Shown here: positions 38,273-48,388 of the stretch, in pieces
How positions within the stretch are numbered: the first letter of the stretch is position 1
How the letters are laid out: the number at the start of each line of letters is the position of its first letter
DNA from: Armatimonadota bacterium
Lineage (GTDB): Bacteria > Armatimonadota > UBA10988
Assembly (NCBI GenBank): GCA_016235455.1
Contig: JACRKZ010000043.1
Span: forward strand, 38,290-102,289
Length of the DNA stretch: 64,000 bases
Direction: 5' to 3'
Notes under the pieces: generated by a model
Databases searched by the model: none
What the model was told of the DNA's origin: nothing
What the model saw: the letters and a program-made list of their open reading frames with translations, nothing else
Translations under genes and position numbers: made by a program

Positions 38273-39490
38273 ATGAGCCCAGACCGCACCCTCGTCCGCG
38301 ACCTCGCCCAGCGCTACGCCGAGGCCTGCGCCGACCAGAGCCAGGCTGTCCGGCGGACGGCCTGGCGCCAGCACAACAGCCTGCGCGGCGACCGGCCCCT
38401 GATCTACATGCGTGCCTTCGCCTGGCACGAGCTGCCCGAGTGTGCCTGCCAGTGCGCCGACCCGTTCCTGCGCGGCTGGGAGGACCACTTCCGGCGGATG
38501 CTCTACTGGGCCTCGCTGGGCGATGACTCGGTCTTCGAGCCGTGGGTCACCGTCGGCGCGCGGTACGAGTGCGCCGGCTGGGGCGTGCCCATCAGCCGGC
38601 AGCACTCGGGCGCGGCCGGGGGCGCGTTCAAGGTCGACTATCCGCTGCGCGACGAGGCCGACCTGGACCGGCTGCGCGCGCCGTGGCATGAGGTGGACGA
38701 AGCGGCCACGGCGGCCGCCGTCGCGCCGGTCGAGGATCTGCTGGGCGACATTCTGGCCGTGGATGTGGACCGCGCCGGCGCCTATCGCATGTGGACCGGC
38801 GACCTGTCGACCGACCTGTTCTACCTGCGCGGCATCGAGCATTTCTGCCTGGACATGCTCGACCGGCCCCAGTGGCTGCACCAGCTCATCGGCTTCATGG
38901 CCGACGGTGTGGCGCGCTGTCACCAGCAGGCGGAGGACGCAGGCGACTGGGGCTTGTCGGCCCATCAGAACCAGGCCATGCCGTACGCCGAGGAGCTGCC
39001 GGTCCCGGCGCCGAGCCGGCGCGGCACTCGCCGCAGCCAGCTTTGGGGCTACATGGCCAGCCAGGAGTTCACCAGCGTCTCGCCGGGCATGTGGTCCGAG
39101 TTCCTGCTGGCCTACCAGAAGCCGATCCTCGAGCAGTTCGGGCTGTCGGCCTACGGCTGCTGCGAGGATCTGAGCCGCAAGATCCCGCACCTGCGGCAGA
39201 TCGCCAACCTGCGGCGCATCGCTGTGTCGCCGTTCGCCAACGTGGCCCAGTGCGCCGAGGCCATCGGCCGCGACTACGTGCTGAGCTATCGGCCGAGCCC
39301 GGCGGACATGGTCGGCTTCGGGTTCGACGAGGCGCGCGTCCTCGGCGTCCTGCGGCGCGACCTGAACATTTGCCGCGAGTGCCATGTGGACATTACACTC
39401 AAGGACGTGGAGACTGTACAAGGCGACTCGCGGCGGCCAGCCGAGTTTGTGCGGCTGTGCCGGCGAGTCATTGGCGAGATATGGCCGTAA
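38273..39490 (+). CDS. URO-D superfamily-like protein (putative methyltransferase fold)
   Basis: WTGDLSTDLFYLRGIEHFCLDMLDRPQWLHQLIGFMADGVARC; ILEQFGLSAYGCCEDLSRKIPHLRQIANLRRIAVSPFANV. Confidence 0.75.
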   Translation: MSPDRTLVRDLAQRYAEACADQSQAVRRTAWRQHNSLRGDRPLIYMRAFAWHELPECACQCADPFLRGWEDHFRRMLYWASLGDDSVFEPWVTVGARYECAGWGVPISRQHSGAAGGAFKVDYPLRDEADLDRLRAPWHEVDEAATAAAVAPVEDLLGDILAVDVDRAGAYRMWTGDLSTDLFYLRGIEHFCLDMLDRPQWLHQLIGFMADGVARCHQQAEDAGDWGLSAHQNQAMPYAEELPVPAPSRRGTRRSQLWGYMASQEFTSVSPGMWSEFLLAYQKPILEQFGLSAYGCCEDLSRKIPHLRQIANLRRIAVSPFANVAQCAEAIGRDYVLSYRPSPADMVGFGFDEARVLGVLRRDLNICRECHVDITLKDVETVQGDSRRPAEFVRLCRRVIGEIWP

Positions 39491-39555
39491 CGCAGGGGTA
39501 GCGCGGCGATGAGTCGCCGGACCGCAGGCCAGCTCTCGCGGGGGAGATCCTTGCC

Positions 39556-42500
39556 ATGAGCCGATCCGCGAAGGCTGTCAGCCTGTTGGTCGTCGTTCTG
39601 CTGGCCGTGCCCCTGCATGCGCTGACGCTGGCGCGCACCATCTCGCGCGAATCGCCAGACCTGCCGGTCCGGAACGTGAAGCTCTCGCTGGGCCGCGACG
39701 GCCTGGTCTACCTGTCGGCCGACAGCTACGTGCTGCGCATGAAGCCCGACGGCGGCGACCGCTTGGGCGCCAAGCTCACCTACTCCACGACGAACGCGGT
39801 CGCCAACCGCGCCGGCGTCGTGGCTACGGCCAACGCGCACTTCAACCACGCGGTCAAGCTGTGGGGCTCGGCCTTCGAGCCGCTGGGCGCCGTGGTCGAC
39901 TTCCTGGTCAGCGATGCCGCCGGGTGGTCCGGCCCATGCGATGTGCAGGCCGGCGAGACCGACTTCTATGGCCTCGATAGCAACCGCGACCGCGTGGTGC
40001 GCGTCGCGCCGCCGGGCCGCATGGTCACCACCTACTCACTGGCCGCCTGCGGCGAGAGCCTTGTGAGCAAGATCGGCCGCCTGCGTGTCTGGGAGGCCGG
40101 TCGACGCTTCTACCTGGCCACCATGGCAGGCAAGCTGCATGTGCTGGACTTCGACGGGCGCTTGCTGTGGAGCAAGCAGCTGGTCATGGAGGGCAGCCCG
40201 TGGGACGGCTACCGGGCCGTCTTTGACGTGGATGCCGACGGCACGCTCTGGGTGCTGGGCGAGGGTGGCGCCACGCTGCAGCGCTATGGCCTCGACGGCA
40301 ACCCAGCCGGCAGCCTGGCGCTGGCCGTCCACAGCACGCCTGGACGGTGGGCCTCGTTGGCTGTGGGGCCGGACTCCATTCTGGCCCGGCAGCACCAGGA
40401 CCGTGAGCTGTTCAGCGTCTGGAGCCGCGCCGGTGGATCGCTGCAGCACACCGTCGCCGCCGATATCGAGCAGCTGGACGTAACGCTGCCGGGCCTGGTC
40501 TGGACCGCTGGTGCCAACGTGCCACTGGACGTCAAGCTGACCAGCGCCACACGCGCCAACAAGCCGCCGTGGCGGGTCTGGCTACGCCCGCTGCTCACCG
40601 CCGACTGGCGTGAACTGCCGCTCAGCGGGGGCCAGGTGACCGTGCCGGCCGACCTGGCCGGGCTCTACCAGCTGCGCATCTGCCCCGGCCTGGGCGCCGA
40701 TCGTAGCGAGTACCGCCTCGAGGAGGTGGTTGAGGTGCGGCCGCCTGGCGCGCACGGCAGCGCCACGGTCATGACCCCCGGCGGACGCGTGGCCTTCGGG
40801 CGCGGCGAAGCCATCCGCTGCCGGCTGCTGCTGCGCGGCCAGAACCTGCCCGCGACGGCGCCGGTGCGGCTGCTGAACGCTGCTGGCCAGGTGGTGATCG
40901 AGCGATCGGTGGCGGCCAACGGCGAGTTCGTCATCGAGCCTGCCTGGACCCGCGCGCTGGCGCCCGACCGCTACCGCCTGGTGGCGGTCGTCGAGGGGCT
41001 GACCTGCATGGCGCAACCGCTGACCATCGGGCCTGGGCGCGAGACGGATCCGGCGCTGAACCTTGTGCAGTATGGCGACTACGGCGCCACCTACCCGCAG
41101 ACCGAACCGCTCGATGCGCCTGACGCCGTGGCCCGGCACCTGGAGCGCACGCGGCGGCTGGGCATCAACCGCTTTGTCGACCGCCTGGGCATGACGGGCG
41201 CCGGCAGCCTCAACCGCGTCACCGAGAGCGGTGCGCTGCCGCAGGTGGCCGAGCGGCTGAAGGGCGACCCGCTGGCCGTGGCGCCCGAACGCGTGGGCCT
41301 GGACAACGCCCTGGCCCAGACCATGGCCGGCTACAGCGCGCTGGGCGCCGACGAACTGGCCATCCTGCTGTACATGGACGCCGGCCTGCCCATCGGCACC
41401 GCGTTCGACAAGCGCACGCGCGAGCAGTTCGCGGCCGACATCACCACGGTCACCCAGGCGCTCACACCGTACAGCGCCTTCCGCGGCTGGAACTGGGTGG
41501 CCAACTGGTGGATCGGCGACCGCGGCCCCGACGCCGCCGACAAGCCAGCCTACGACGCCGCACTGAAGGCCGCCAAAGACTCGGGCGCCTGGTCGCCCGT
41601 GCTGGACAAGGTGTCGGGCCGCTGGCTGGGCTACGCGACCGAGGCGCAGCGCTACTTCGCCGGCGTGGTGGACAAGCTGGCGCCGGGCCTGCTGCACAAC
41701 TGCGCTGGGCCGTACCGCTCGGTGGATGTCTACCCGCCGGTGACCTTCGCCGGCGTCGACGAGGTCGATCTGCATTACCAGTCCGAGCAGATCCAGCCAC
41801 CGCAGGTCACCCCGCACAACGTAGACTTCCAGAAGCGGCCTGGCAAGCGCGCCTATGGCCATCCCGAGCTGTGGAACGACGACGGCACGGGTGGCCAGAT
41901 CCTGCCTAGCCTGCTTCAGATGGTCATGCGGGGCGCTGATGGCGTAGGCTGCTCGGGCGCCATTCCCGAGTGGTTCCACGGCTCGGGCGATCCGCGCAGC
42001 GGGTCGGCAGGCGTGCCCAGCGTGTTCCGCGCCGTGGCCGACACGCTGACGCCTTGGGGGCCGTGGCTGGCGACGTTGAGCAATCGCGACCGCGTGGCCA
42101 TTGTGGTCAGCGGGCGCATGGTGCGCACCGACGAGTGGTCGAACCTCGGCGGCCTCTACTTCAACCGGCTGTTCGAGGCCTACCAGGCCTGCTTGTATGC
42201 CCATCGGCCGGCCAGCTTCGTCTTCGCCGATGACCTGAAGGCCGGCACGCTGGATCGCTATCAGGCGGTGCTCGTGGTCAGCCAGCGCGTGGAGCCCGAA
42301 CCGGCCTTGGCGGCGGCACTGGCTGGCGCGGCGGCGAAGGTGCTGACCGACGACACCTGCCGAGCGGGCCTGGTCCGTGGCACGGCGCTGGGCATGGGCT
42401 TCGACCACCTGGAGAAGGATCCCAGCCCGTGGCAGGATGACTCTGCCTGGCTGCGGCTGCCACCGCTGTACGAACGGCTGGGGCAGGCGCTGGCCAAGGG

Positions 42501-45378
42501 CTTGGCCAAGGTGGCGCCTGTGGCCGACGTGACCGCGCCGGGCGTGATGCTCTCGGAGCGCGGCAACGGGGCCGGGCGCTTCGTCTGGGTAGTCAACAAC
42601 CGCGCCGTCGAGCGCGAGGCCGGCGAGCTGTGGCGCGCCACACTGGCCATCACCCAGCGCGTGCCTCAGCGTGTGCCGCTCGGCCTGCCGCAAGCTGGCG
42701 CGAGCGCTGTCTATGAGCTGTTCTCGGGCCGGCGCGAGACAGCCTCGCCCACAGCCGACCTGACCACGTCGCCGGCCCGGCTCTATGCCATCTTGCCCGA
42801 GCCGATCGCCCGTGTCGGCCTGCGCGGGCCACGAAGCGTCTCGGCTGGGGCGCCGCTGGCCTGGGGCGCCTGGGTGCACGACGAGCAAGGCCGCGCGCTG
42901 GCCACGAGCCTGCCGGTCACCGTGCAGTTGCGCGCGGGCGACGGCCGCCTGCTGGACGAGCGCCACGCCGCCGCCGTGGCGACCGACGGTGCCACCGGAC
43001 GCTTCATCGTGCCGCTCAATCCGCCCGCCGGTGCGCTGACGCTGACCGCCACGGAGCTGGTCAGCGGCCGCACGGCCAGCCTGCCCATCGCGCTTACGCC
43101 GGCCAAGGCGCCGTCCGACCAGGTGGCCGCCATGGACAGCCGCGGCGTCGGCACGGCCAGCGCCAAGCGCGTCTGGCCCGCACAGCGCTTCGGCCCACGG
43201 GTGCGAAGCGCGGTGCTGTTGCCCGGCGGCAACACCGTCGCGCTTGGCACTCTGGGTGGCGAAGCGAACCTGCTGGGCGTTGACCTGGCCGACGGCCGGC
43301 TGCGCTGGAGCCAGCGCGTCGGTGACTACGCGGCGGTGAACCCTCGACCCTGCGGGCGCGGCTGGGCCGTCCAAGGGTTCGACTACGCCAGCGCTTACGG
43401 CTGGCACCTCTACCTGGCCGACGACAACGGCCAGGCCGAACGTCGCTTCGCCTTGTATGGCCTGCCCAAGCGGGGCACCGCCTGGCACTGTGCCCGGCAG
43501 CTTGGCCCGCCCATCAACCAGTTCGCCACGGCGCCCGACGGCTCGTGGGTGGCCTGTGGCGGCGATCTCGGCCTCGTCGCCTACAGCCGTGACGGCACGC
43601 CGCGCTGGTCGCACGATACCTGGAAGACGGGCCGTGCCGTGCCACGCCTGACGGCGCTCGATGACACCACGTTGCTTGCCGCCGACGGCGCCGTGGTCAC
43701 GGCGCTCGACGCGGCCAACGGCGCCGAGCGCTGGCGGCTCGAACTGGCCAACACGGGTCAGATCATCAGTCTGGAGGTCAGCGCCGACCGCCGAACGGTG
43801 GCGGTGTCGGCCGACACTCTGGGCGGGCGTGTGTGGCTGGTGCGTGGCGGCAAGTTGGCCGGCGAAGTGCCGCTGCCGGCCGATGAGGTGGCGTTGTCAC
43901 CCGACGGGCAGCGCCTGGCAACGGTGCGGGAAGACCAATTGCGGCTCTACGATGGCAGTGGCGGGCTGCTCTGGACCGCGCGCGGGGTGGACTGGCTGCG
44001 CTGCCCGAGCTTCTCGCCTGACGGCCGGCGCCTCGTGGCGACCAGCGAGCTGGGCGACGTGCTGGTCTGGTCGGCCGACGGGCAGCCGCTGCTCAACCGC
44101 GACCTGGGCTGCTGGGCCACGCCGGTCTGGCTGCCCGACGGCGACCTGCTGTTGGCCACCTGGCTGGGCACCGTGGTGCGTCTCGATGGCCAGTACCACG
44201 AGCGTTGGCGAACCTGGCTCGCGGCATCGGGTGCGGCGCCGTCTCCGGCCGCGGCGCTGCCACCGGCCGCGGCGCTGTCGACCGTCGCCAAGACCGACTG
44301 GGGCAACGCGCTCGCCGGTGCCCCGCTGCCGTTGACGCCGAACCTGCTGACCGAAACCAAGGCGCTCATCGAGGCGCGGTGCGATCCGCCAGCCCATGCC
44401 GACCCGCGCATCTGGCAGAACCCGGTCGACCTGCTGCGCGACGGCCAGCCCACGCCGCCGGTCCAGCCATGGCTGGCCTGGACCGACCTGAACTACGTCG
44501 ACAGTGGCTGGCGCGACAAGCTGACGCTGGTCTTCGACACGTTCCATACGCAGCTGCATGTGGACGCGCTGACGTTCGTCGAGGATCCGGCGCGGCCCAA
44601 CACATGGCTGCGTGATGCCCGGCTGCAATGGTGGAACGCCGCGCAGGCGCGCTGGCTGGACGGGCCGTACCTGCTGTCCAACCAGGCGGTGCACAGCCAC
44701 CGGGTCGACCCGCCGCTGGAGGCGGCGCGCTTTCGCCTGATCAGCACCGGCGGCGGCTCCTGGCCGACGGGCAACCTGGCCTTGGGCGAGATCGTCTTCC
44801 ATGGCCGGCAGCTGGGCGCCTCGCACCCCGATGTGCAGGCCAAACGGCCTGTGGCGGTGCTGTTCGACGAGGACGAGACCGACCTCAAGGGCTACGATGC
44901 CTTCCAGCCCAATTCCAAGTTCCGCTACGAGGACGCGGCCAGCGGCGGCAAGTGCCTGTCGCTGACCGGGGCCGGTGCGGCACATCCGGTCTACATACCG
45001 CCGTTTGGCCATGTGCTGCCCAACTGGGACTTCGAGATCGTCGAGAACCCGCAGCCTGGCCAGTATCGCTGGCTGCAGTTCGCCTGGAAGGCGCTCAGCC
45101 GTGACACCACCGGCCTGTCGCTCCTGGTCGGCGGGCCTTGGCCGTCCGGCGGCTACGGCTTCCGGGCTGGGACGCCGACCTTCCGCGAGGGCACGCTGGT
45201 TTACACCAAGGTGGCCGACTCGCCGCCGCTCGAGTGGCGGCGCGAGCGGTTCGATCTGTGGAAGCTGTATGGCAAGCCGGTGCGCATCCAGTCGGCGAGC
45301 TTCACCGCCGAAGGCGGACCGGCCGCGTTCGACAGCATCGTGCTGGCGCGTGAAGAGACCGATCTGCCGCCCAAGTGA
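39556..45378 (+). CDS. 1940-aa secreted multidomain protein: N-terminal propeller-like, TIM-barrel/GH-like centre, PQQ-like propeller, discoidin-like C-terminus
   Basis: Signal peptide; GDYGATYPQTEPLDAPDAVARHLERTRRLGINRFVDR; NWVANWWIGDRG; LLGVDLADGRLRWSQRVGDYAAVNPRP; RLIAT-like discoidin segment RFRLISTGGGSWPTGNLALGEIVFHG. Confidence 0.75.
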   Translation: MSRSAKAVSLLVVVLLAVPLHALTLARTISRESPDLPVRNVKLSLGRDGLVYLSADSYVLRMKPDGGDRLGAKLTYSTTNAVANRAGVVATANAHFNHAVKLWGSAFEPLGAVVDFLVSDAAGWSGPCDVQAGETDFYGLDSNRDRVVRVAPPGRMVTTYSLAACGESLVSKIGRLRVWEAGRRFYLATMAGKLHVLDFDGRLLWSKQLVMEGSPWDGYRAVFDVDADGTLWVLGEGGATLQRYGLDGNPAGSLALAVHSTPGRWASLAVGPDSILARQHQDRELFSVWSRAGGSLQHTVAADIEQLDVTLPGLVWTAGANVPLDVKLTSATRANKPPWRVWLRPLLTADWRELPLSGGQVTVPADLAGLYQLRICPGLGADRSEYRLEEVVEVRPPGAHGSATVMTPGGRVAFGRGEAIRCRLLLRGQNLPATAPVRLLNAAGQVVIERSVAANGEFVIEPAWTRALAPDRYRLVAVVEGLTCMAQPLTIGPGRETDPALNLVQYGDYGATYPQTEPLDAPDAVARHLERTRRLGINRFVDRLGMTGAGSLNRVTESGALPQVAERLKGDPLAVAPERVGLDNALAQTMAGYSALGADELAILLYMDAGLPIGTAFDKRTREQFAADITTVTQALTPYSAFRGWNWVANWWIGDRGPDAADKPAYDAALKAAKDSGAWSPVLDKVSGRWLGYATEAQRYFAGVVDKLAPGLLHNCAGPYRSVDVYPPVTFAGVDEVDLHYQSEQIQPPQVTPHNVDFQKRPGKRAYGHPELWNDDGTGGQILPSLLQMVMRGADGVGCSGAIPEWFHGSGDPRSGSAGVPSVFRAVADTLTPWGPWLATLSNRDRVAIVVSGRMVRTDEWSNLGGLYFNRLFEAYQACLYAHRPASFVFADDLKAGTLDRYQAVLVVSQRVEPEPALAAALAGAAAKVLTDDTCRAGLVRGTALGMGFDHLEKDPSPWQDDSAWLRLPPLYERLGQALAKGLAKVAPVADVTAPGVMLSERGNGAGRFVWVVNNRAVEREAGELWRATLAITQRVPQRVPLGLPQAGASAVYELFSGRRETASPTADLTTSPARLYAILPEPIARVGLRGPRSVSAGAPLAWGAWVHDEQGRALATSLPVTVQLRAGDGRLLDERHAAAVATDGATGRFIVPLNPPAGALTLTATELVSGRTASLPIALTPAKAPSDQVAAMDSRGVGTASAKRVWPAQRFGPRVRSAVLLPGGNTVALGTLGGEANLLGVDLADGRLRWSQRVGDYAAVNPRPCGRGWAVQGFDYASAYGWHLYLADDNGQAERRFALYGLPKRGTAWHCARQLGPPINQFATAPDGSWVACGGDLGLVAYSRDGTPRWSHDTWKTGRAVPRLTALDDTTLLAADGAVVTALDAANGAERWRLELANTGQIISLEVSADRRTVAVSADTLGGRVWLVRGGKLAGEVPLPADEVALSPDGQRLATVREDQLRLYDGSGGLLWTARGVDWLRCPSFSPDGRRLVATSELGDVLVWSADGQPLLNRDLGCWATPVWLPDGDLLLATWLGTVVRLDGQYHERWRTWLAASGAAPSPAAALPPAAALSTVAKTDWGNALAGAPLPLTPNLLTETKALIEARCDPPAHADPRIWQNPVDLLRDGQPTPPVQPWLAWTDLNYVDSGWRDKLTLVFDTFHTQLHVDALTFVEDPARPNTWLRDARLQWWNAAQARWLDGPYLLSNQAVHSHRVDPPLEAARFRLISTGGGSWPTGNLALGEIVFHGRQLGASHPDVQAKRPVAVLFDEDETDLKGYDAFQPNSKFRYEDAASGGKCLSLTGAGAAHPVYIPPFGHVLPNWDFEIVENPQPGQYRWLQFAWKALSRDTTGLSLLVGGPWPSGGYGFRAGTPTFREGTLVYTKVADSPPLEWRRERFDLWKLYGKPVRIQSASFTAEGGPAAFDSIVLAREETDLPPK

Positions 45379-45485
45379 TCGACACAGGCGGAAGGAATCG
45401 GCGATGGTAGCGGTAACATCACAGCGGCGAGCGGCATACTACCCTCTGGGTACCCGCCCGGAGCGACGATTAGGAGTACAGGTTC

Positions 45486-47198
45486 ATGAGCGCCATTCGA
45501 CTGTCCGACACCCAGGCCCATGTGGCCAAGGCCCCGACCATCGGCGTGTTCGCCACCAGCGACCCGCGCATCGACGCGGAGTCGCGCGTGCGGTGCGTGA
45601 ACATCACCGAAATGGCCGCCACGGTGATTGCCGACCGGGTGAAGACGCCCGATGGCGCGCCGGTCAAGGTGGTCTGGAGTCCGATCCTCATCGACGGCGA
45701 GAAGCAGGCTGACCAGGTGGCACGGCAGTTCGAGGCCGCGGGCGTCAACATCCTGGTGGGCGTGCCCGACACCTGGGCCTTCCCGCAGTTGACGGTCATC
45801 TCGCTGCTCGCGCACTTCCCCAAGGACACGCCGATCAACCTGACCTGCGGCAACAGCGGACCCAAGCCGGGCGTCGTGTTCGCCCATGCCGCCAACGGCG
45901 CCATCAACCAGTATGGCAAGCTCTGCCATGTCAACGTGGGCACCTGGCCCGACACCGGCCTCAACCCCCAGATGACCCAGGGCACGGCCGACGCGCTGGT
46001 CGACTGGTGCTATGCGGCGCTGACCAAGGTGGGCCTGAAGGGCCGGCGCGTGGCCATCTTCGGCCACGACTCCATGGGCATGGAAACCGCGCTCATGCAC
46101 GTCATGCCGACGCGCAACCTGCTGGGCCTGGAGATCACGCGGCTGGATATGAAGCTGTTGGCCGACATGATGGCCAAGGGCGCCTACGACAAGGAAGAGC
46201 TGAAGGCGCTGCGCGCCTGGATCGGCGATGTCTCGGGCGGCGTGACGCTCCGCGACGATGCCGACAGCGCGCGGTTTGACCAGTCGCTGTCGATGTACCT
46301 GATCACCCGCGACCTGCTCAAGGATCTGGACGCAGTGGGCGGTGGGTTCATGAGCCAGTTGGAGTGGGGCAGTGACCGGCGCGGTCTGCCGCTGCCGGTG
46401 GCCGACGCCATGGAGTCACTGTTCAACTCCACCTTCGACCACAACGGCCCCAAGGCGGCCCTGCCGTTCGGCACCGAGGCCGACATGCAGGGCCTGATGA
46501 CCATGCTGTTCTTTACCTGGCTGTCCGGTGGCAACCCGCCGCTGTTCATGGACTTCCGCAAGGTCTGGGAGCCCTGGGAGATCAACGCCAAGGCCGAGGA
46601 ACTGGGCCTGGGCGGCGTCGACCCCGACGGCTTGTGGCGACGCAAGGGCCTGGTCGACGGCGACAACAGCGGCAGCGCCTCGTTCAACTGGGCCGCGAAG
46701 CCCGGCGCGTCGATGGCTGACTGCATGAAGGGCGTGACCTTCCCGTTGGCCGACCCCGGCTACTTCCCCGGCGGCGGCAACTCGGTCACCTTCACCTCGC
46801 CCGGCGGCATCGAAGGCATCGCCGGCCGCTTCGCCTACTCGGCCGAGCAGAACATCTTCTCGCTGCTGTGGGATGAAGCCTGTACCGTGGACCTGCCCGA
46901 CGAGCTGGCCAGGGCCGTGGCCAACACCTCCACGCCCGACTGGCCGCACACCTGGGTGGTGCCGAAATACGCGAGCATGGGCGAGTACAAGCAGTTCGCC
47001 CCGGCCAACCACTTCCACATGACCTGGGACCTCAAGCCGGCCGTGCTGGAGTACTGGTTGGACCTGGCCAACGTGCTGAGCCTGACCCCGTGGCAGGCGC
47101 GGCCGAGCTACATCGAAGGAGTCGACCGCCCGCAGCCGCTGCTGCACCTGCTCAATGGCGGCGAAGTGGCCACCAAGCTGAAGATGGCCGGGCGCTGA
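45486..47198 (+). CDS. fucI: L-fucose isomerase
   Basis: PTIGVFATSDPRIDAESRVRCVNITEMAATVIAD; DTWAFPQLTVISLLAHFPKDTPINLTCGNSGPKPGVVFAHAANGAINQYGKLCHVNVGTWPD. Confidence 0.92.
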   Translation: MSAIRLSDTQAHVAKAPTIGVFATSDPRIDAESRVRCVNITEMAATVIADRVKTPDGAPVKVVWSPILIDGEKQADQVARQFEAAGVNILVGVPDTWAFPQLTVISLLAHFPKDTPINLTCGNSGPKPGVVFAHAANGAINQYGKLCHVNVGTWPDTGLNPQMTQGTADALVDWCYAALTKVGLKGRRVAIFGHDSMGMETALMHVMPTRNLLGLEITRLDMKLLADMMAKGAYDKEELKALRAWIGDVSGGVTLRDDADSARFDQSLSMYLITRDLLKDLDAVGGGFMSQLEWGSDRRGLPLPVADAMESLFNSTFDHNGPKAALPFGTEADMQGLMTMLFFTWLSGGNPPLFMDFRKVWEPWEINAKAEELGLGGVDPDGLWRRKGLVDGDNSGSASFNWAAKPGASMADCMKGVTFPLADPGYFPGGGNSVTFTSPGGIEGIAGRFAYSAEQNIFSLLWDEACTVDLPDELARAVANTSTPDWPHTWVVPKYASMGEYKQFAPANHFHMTWDLKPAVLEYWLDLANVLSLTPWQARPSYIEGVDRPQPLLHLLNGGEVATKLKMAGR

Positions 47199-47214
47199 GT
47201 CTGAGCCTGAGGTA

Positions 47215-47281
47215 GCATCGGCGGCCCGCCGATGATGGTTCGACGGCAGGCGCCATCGAGCCATTGGCGGGCCGCCGATGC
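47215..47281. other. strong intergenic hairpin (16-bp perfect stem plus inner imperfect stem)
   Basis: GCATCGGCGGCCCGCC (47215-47230) is exactly complementary to GGCGGGCCGCCGATGC (47266-47281). Confidence 0.85.
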
Positions 47282-47311
47282 CGCATTTCGCCTGTACAGG
47301 AGGTCCGGCCC

Positions 47312-48388
47312 ATGGGGTTCGAGTGGATCAAGGTCGAGAACTTCCGCTGCCTGAACCATCTGCACATCGAGCAGTTGGGGCAGGTCAATCTGATCACCGG
47401 CCGCAACTCGGTAGGTAAGTCGTATCTGCTGGAGGCGCTGGAGCTGTGTGGGGCGGAGGCCACTCTGGCGACGCTGCTCAGGCAGATGGCCGAGCGCGGG
47501 CAGTTGGCCCAGGCGCCCGAGCGCACAGGCGGGCTGCGGTCATTCGGCGAGTTGCCCAGGCACCGCTTCGACACCCTCTTCTACGGGTGGCCGGCCGATC
47601 TGGCGCCTGTCGAAGCCACGCTCGCAGCGGACCGCGGGCAGGCCACGTTGGCGCTGGCGCTATGCCAGTCTCACGGGCTTGACGGCCCTGAAGAGGACCT
47701 CCGCATCTGCCTGACGCGCAATGGGCACGCGTTCAGCCTCGGCCTGTTCGAGCGTGACCCCGTGGCGGCGGCGCTGCGCGGCGAACTGCTGTCGCTGGCA
47801 CCGCGCGGTGACCACGCTGACGGCTCGACCATCTGTTCCCGCTGGCGCCTCAGCGATCCGGATCTCGAGCGGCTGGCCAAGACGTGGGAGAAGGTAGCGC
47901 TGCTCCCGGCGGCCAACGCCGTGCTCGGCATTCTGCGGCTGGCCTGCCCAGAGCTTACGGGCATCCAGTTCGCTGAGTCTCCTTCCGGCCGCCGGGAGCC
48001 GCAGGTGGAGCTGCGGGATGTCGCGAAGCCGGTGCCTCTTGGCTCGGCGGGAGACGGTGTCCGGAGCTTGCTCGCGGCCGCCATTGCGCTGGCCACGGCT
48101 GAGGGTGGCGTGCTGCTGCTTGATGGGGTTGGTGCCGGCCTGCACTACTCGGTCCATTGCGCGCTCTGGCCGATGATCTGCGCTACCGCGCGCGACCTCA
48201 ACATCCAGGTCTTTGCCACGACGCACGACTGGGACTGTGTGCTGGCCTTCCGACAGGCGCTCGCCGCCGACCCAGCGGTGCAGGGCTGCCTGCACCGGCT
48301 CCAGGCACTGCCCGAGGCAGTACTGGCCACCACCTTCGACGAGCAGCGCCTGGCAGCATCAACCGACCGCGACCTGGAGTTGCGATGA
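47312..48388 (+). CDS. AAA family ATPase (AAA_21/OLD-like ABC-type ATPase)
   Basis: AGGAGG at 47298; MGFEWIKVENFRCLNHLHIEQLGQVNLITGRNSVGKSYLLEAL (Walker A); GVLLLDGVGAGLHYSVH; NIQVFATTHDWDCVLAF. Confidence 0.88.
   Translation: MGFEWIKVENFRCLNHLHIEQLGQVNLITGRNSVGKSYLLEALELCGAEATLATLLRQMAERGQLAQAPERTGGLRSFGELPRHRFDTLFYGWPADLAPVEATLAADRGQATLALALCQSHGLDGPEEDLRICLTRNGHAFSLGLFERDPVAAALRGELLSLAPRGDHADGSTICSRWRLSDPDLERLAKTWEKVALLPAANAVLGILRLACPELTGIQFAESPSGRREPQVELRDVAKPVPLGSAGDGVRSLLAAAIALATAEGGVLLLDGVGAGLHYSVHCALWPMICATARDLNIQVFATTHDWDCVLAFRQALAADPAVQGCLHRLQALPEAVLATTFDEQRLAASTDRDLELR

Noticed and set aside
40582-43614. 1010-aa minus-strand ORF inside the 1940-aa gene
   Set aside because: Same GC-driven antisense artefact; no signal peptide or domain motifs
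45379-45485. Possible riboswitch upstream of fucI
   Set aside because: No conserved structure I can recognise; only ordinary intergenic sequence with an RBS-like aggag
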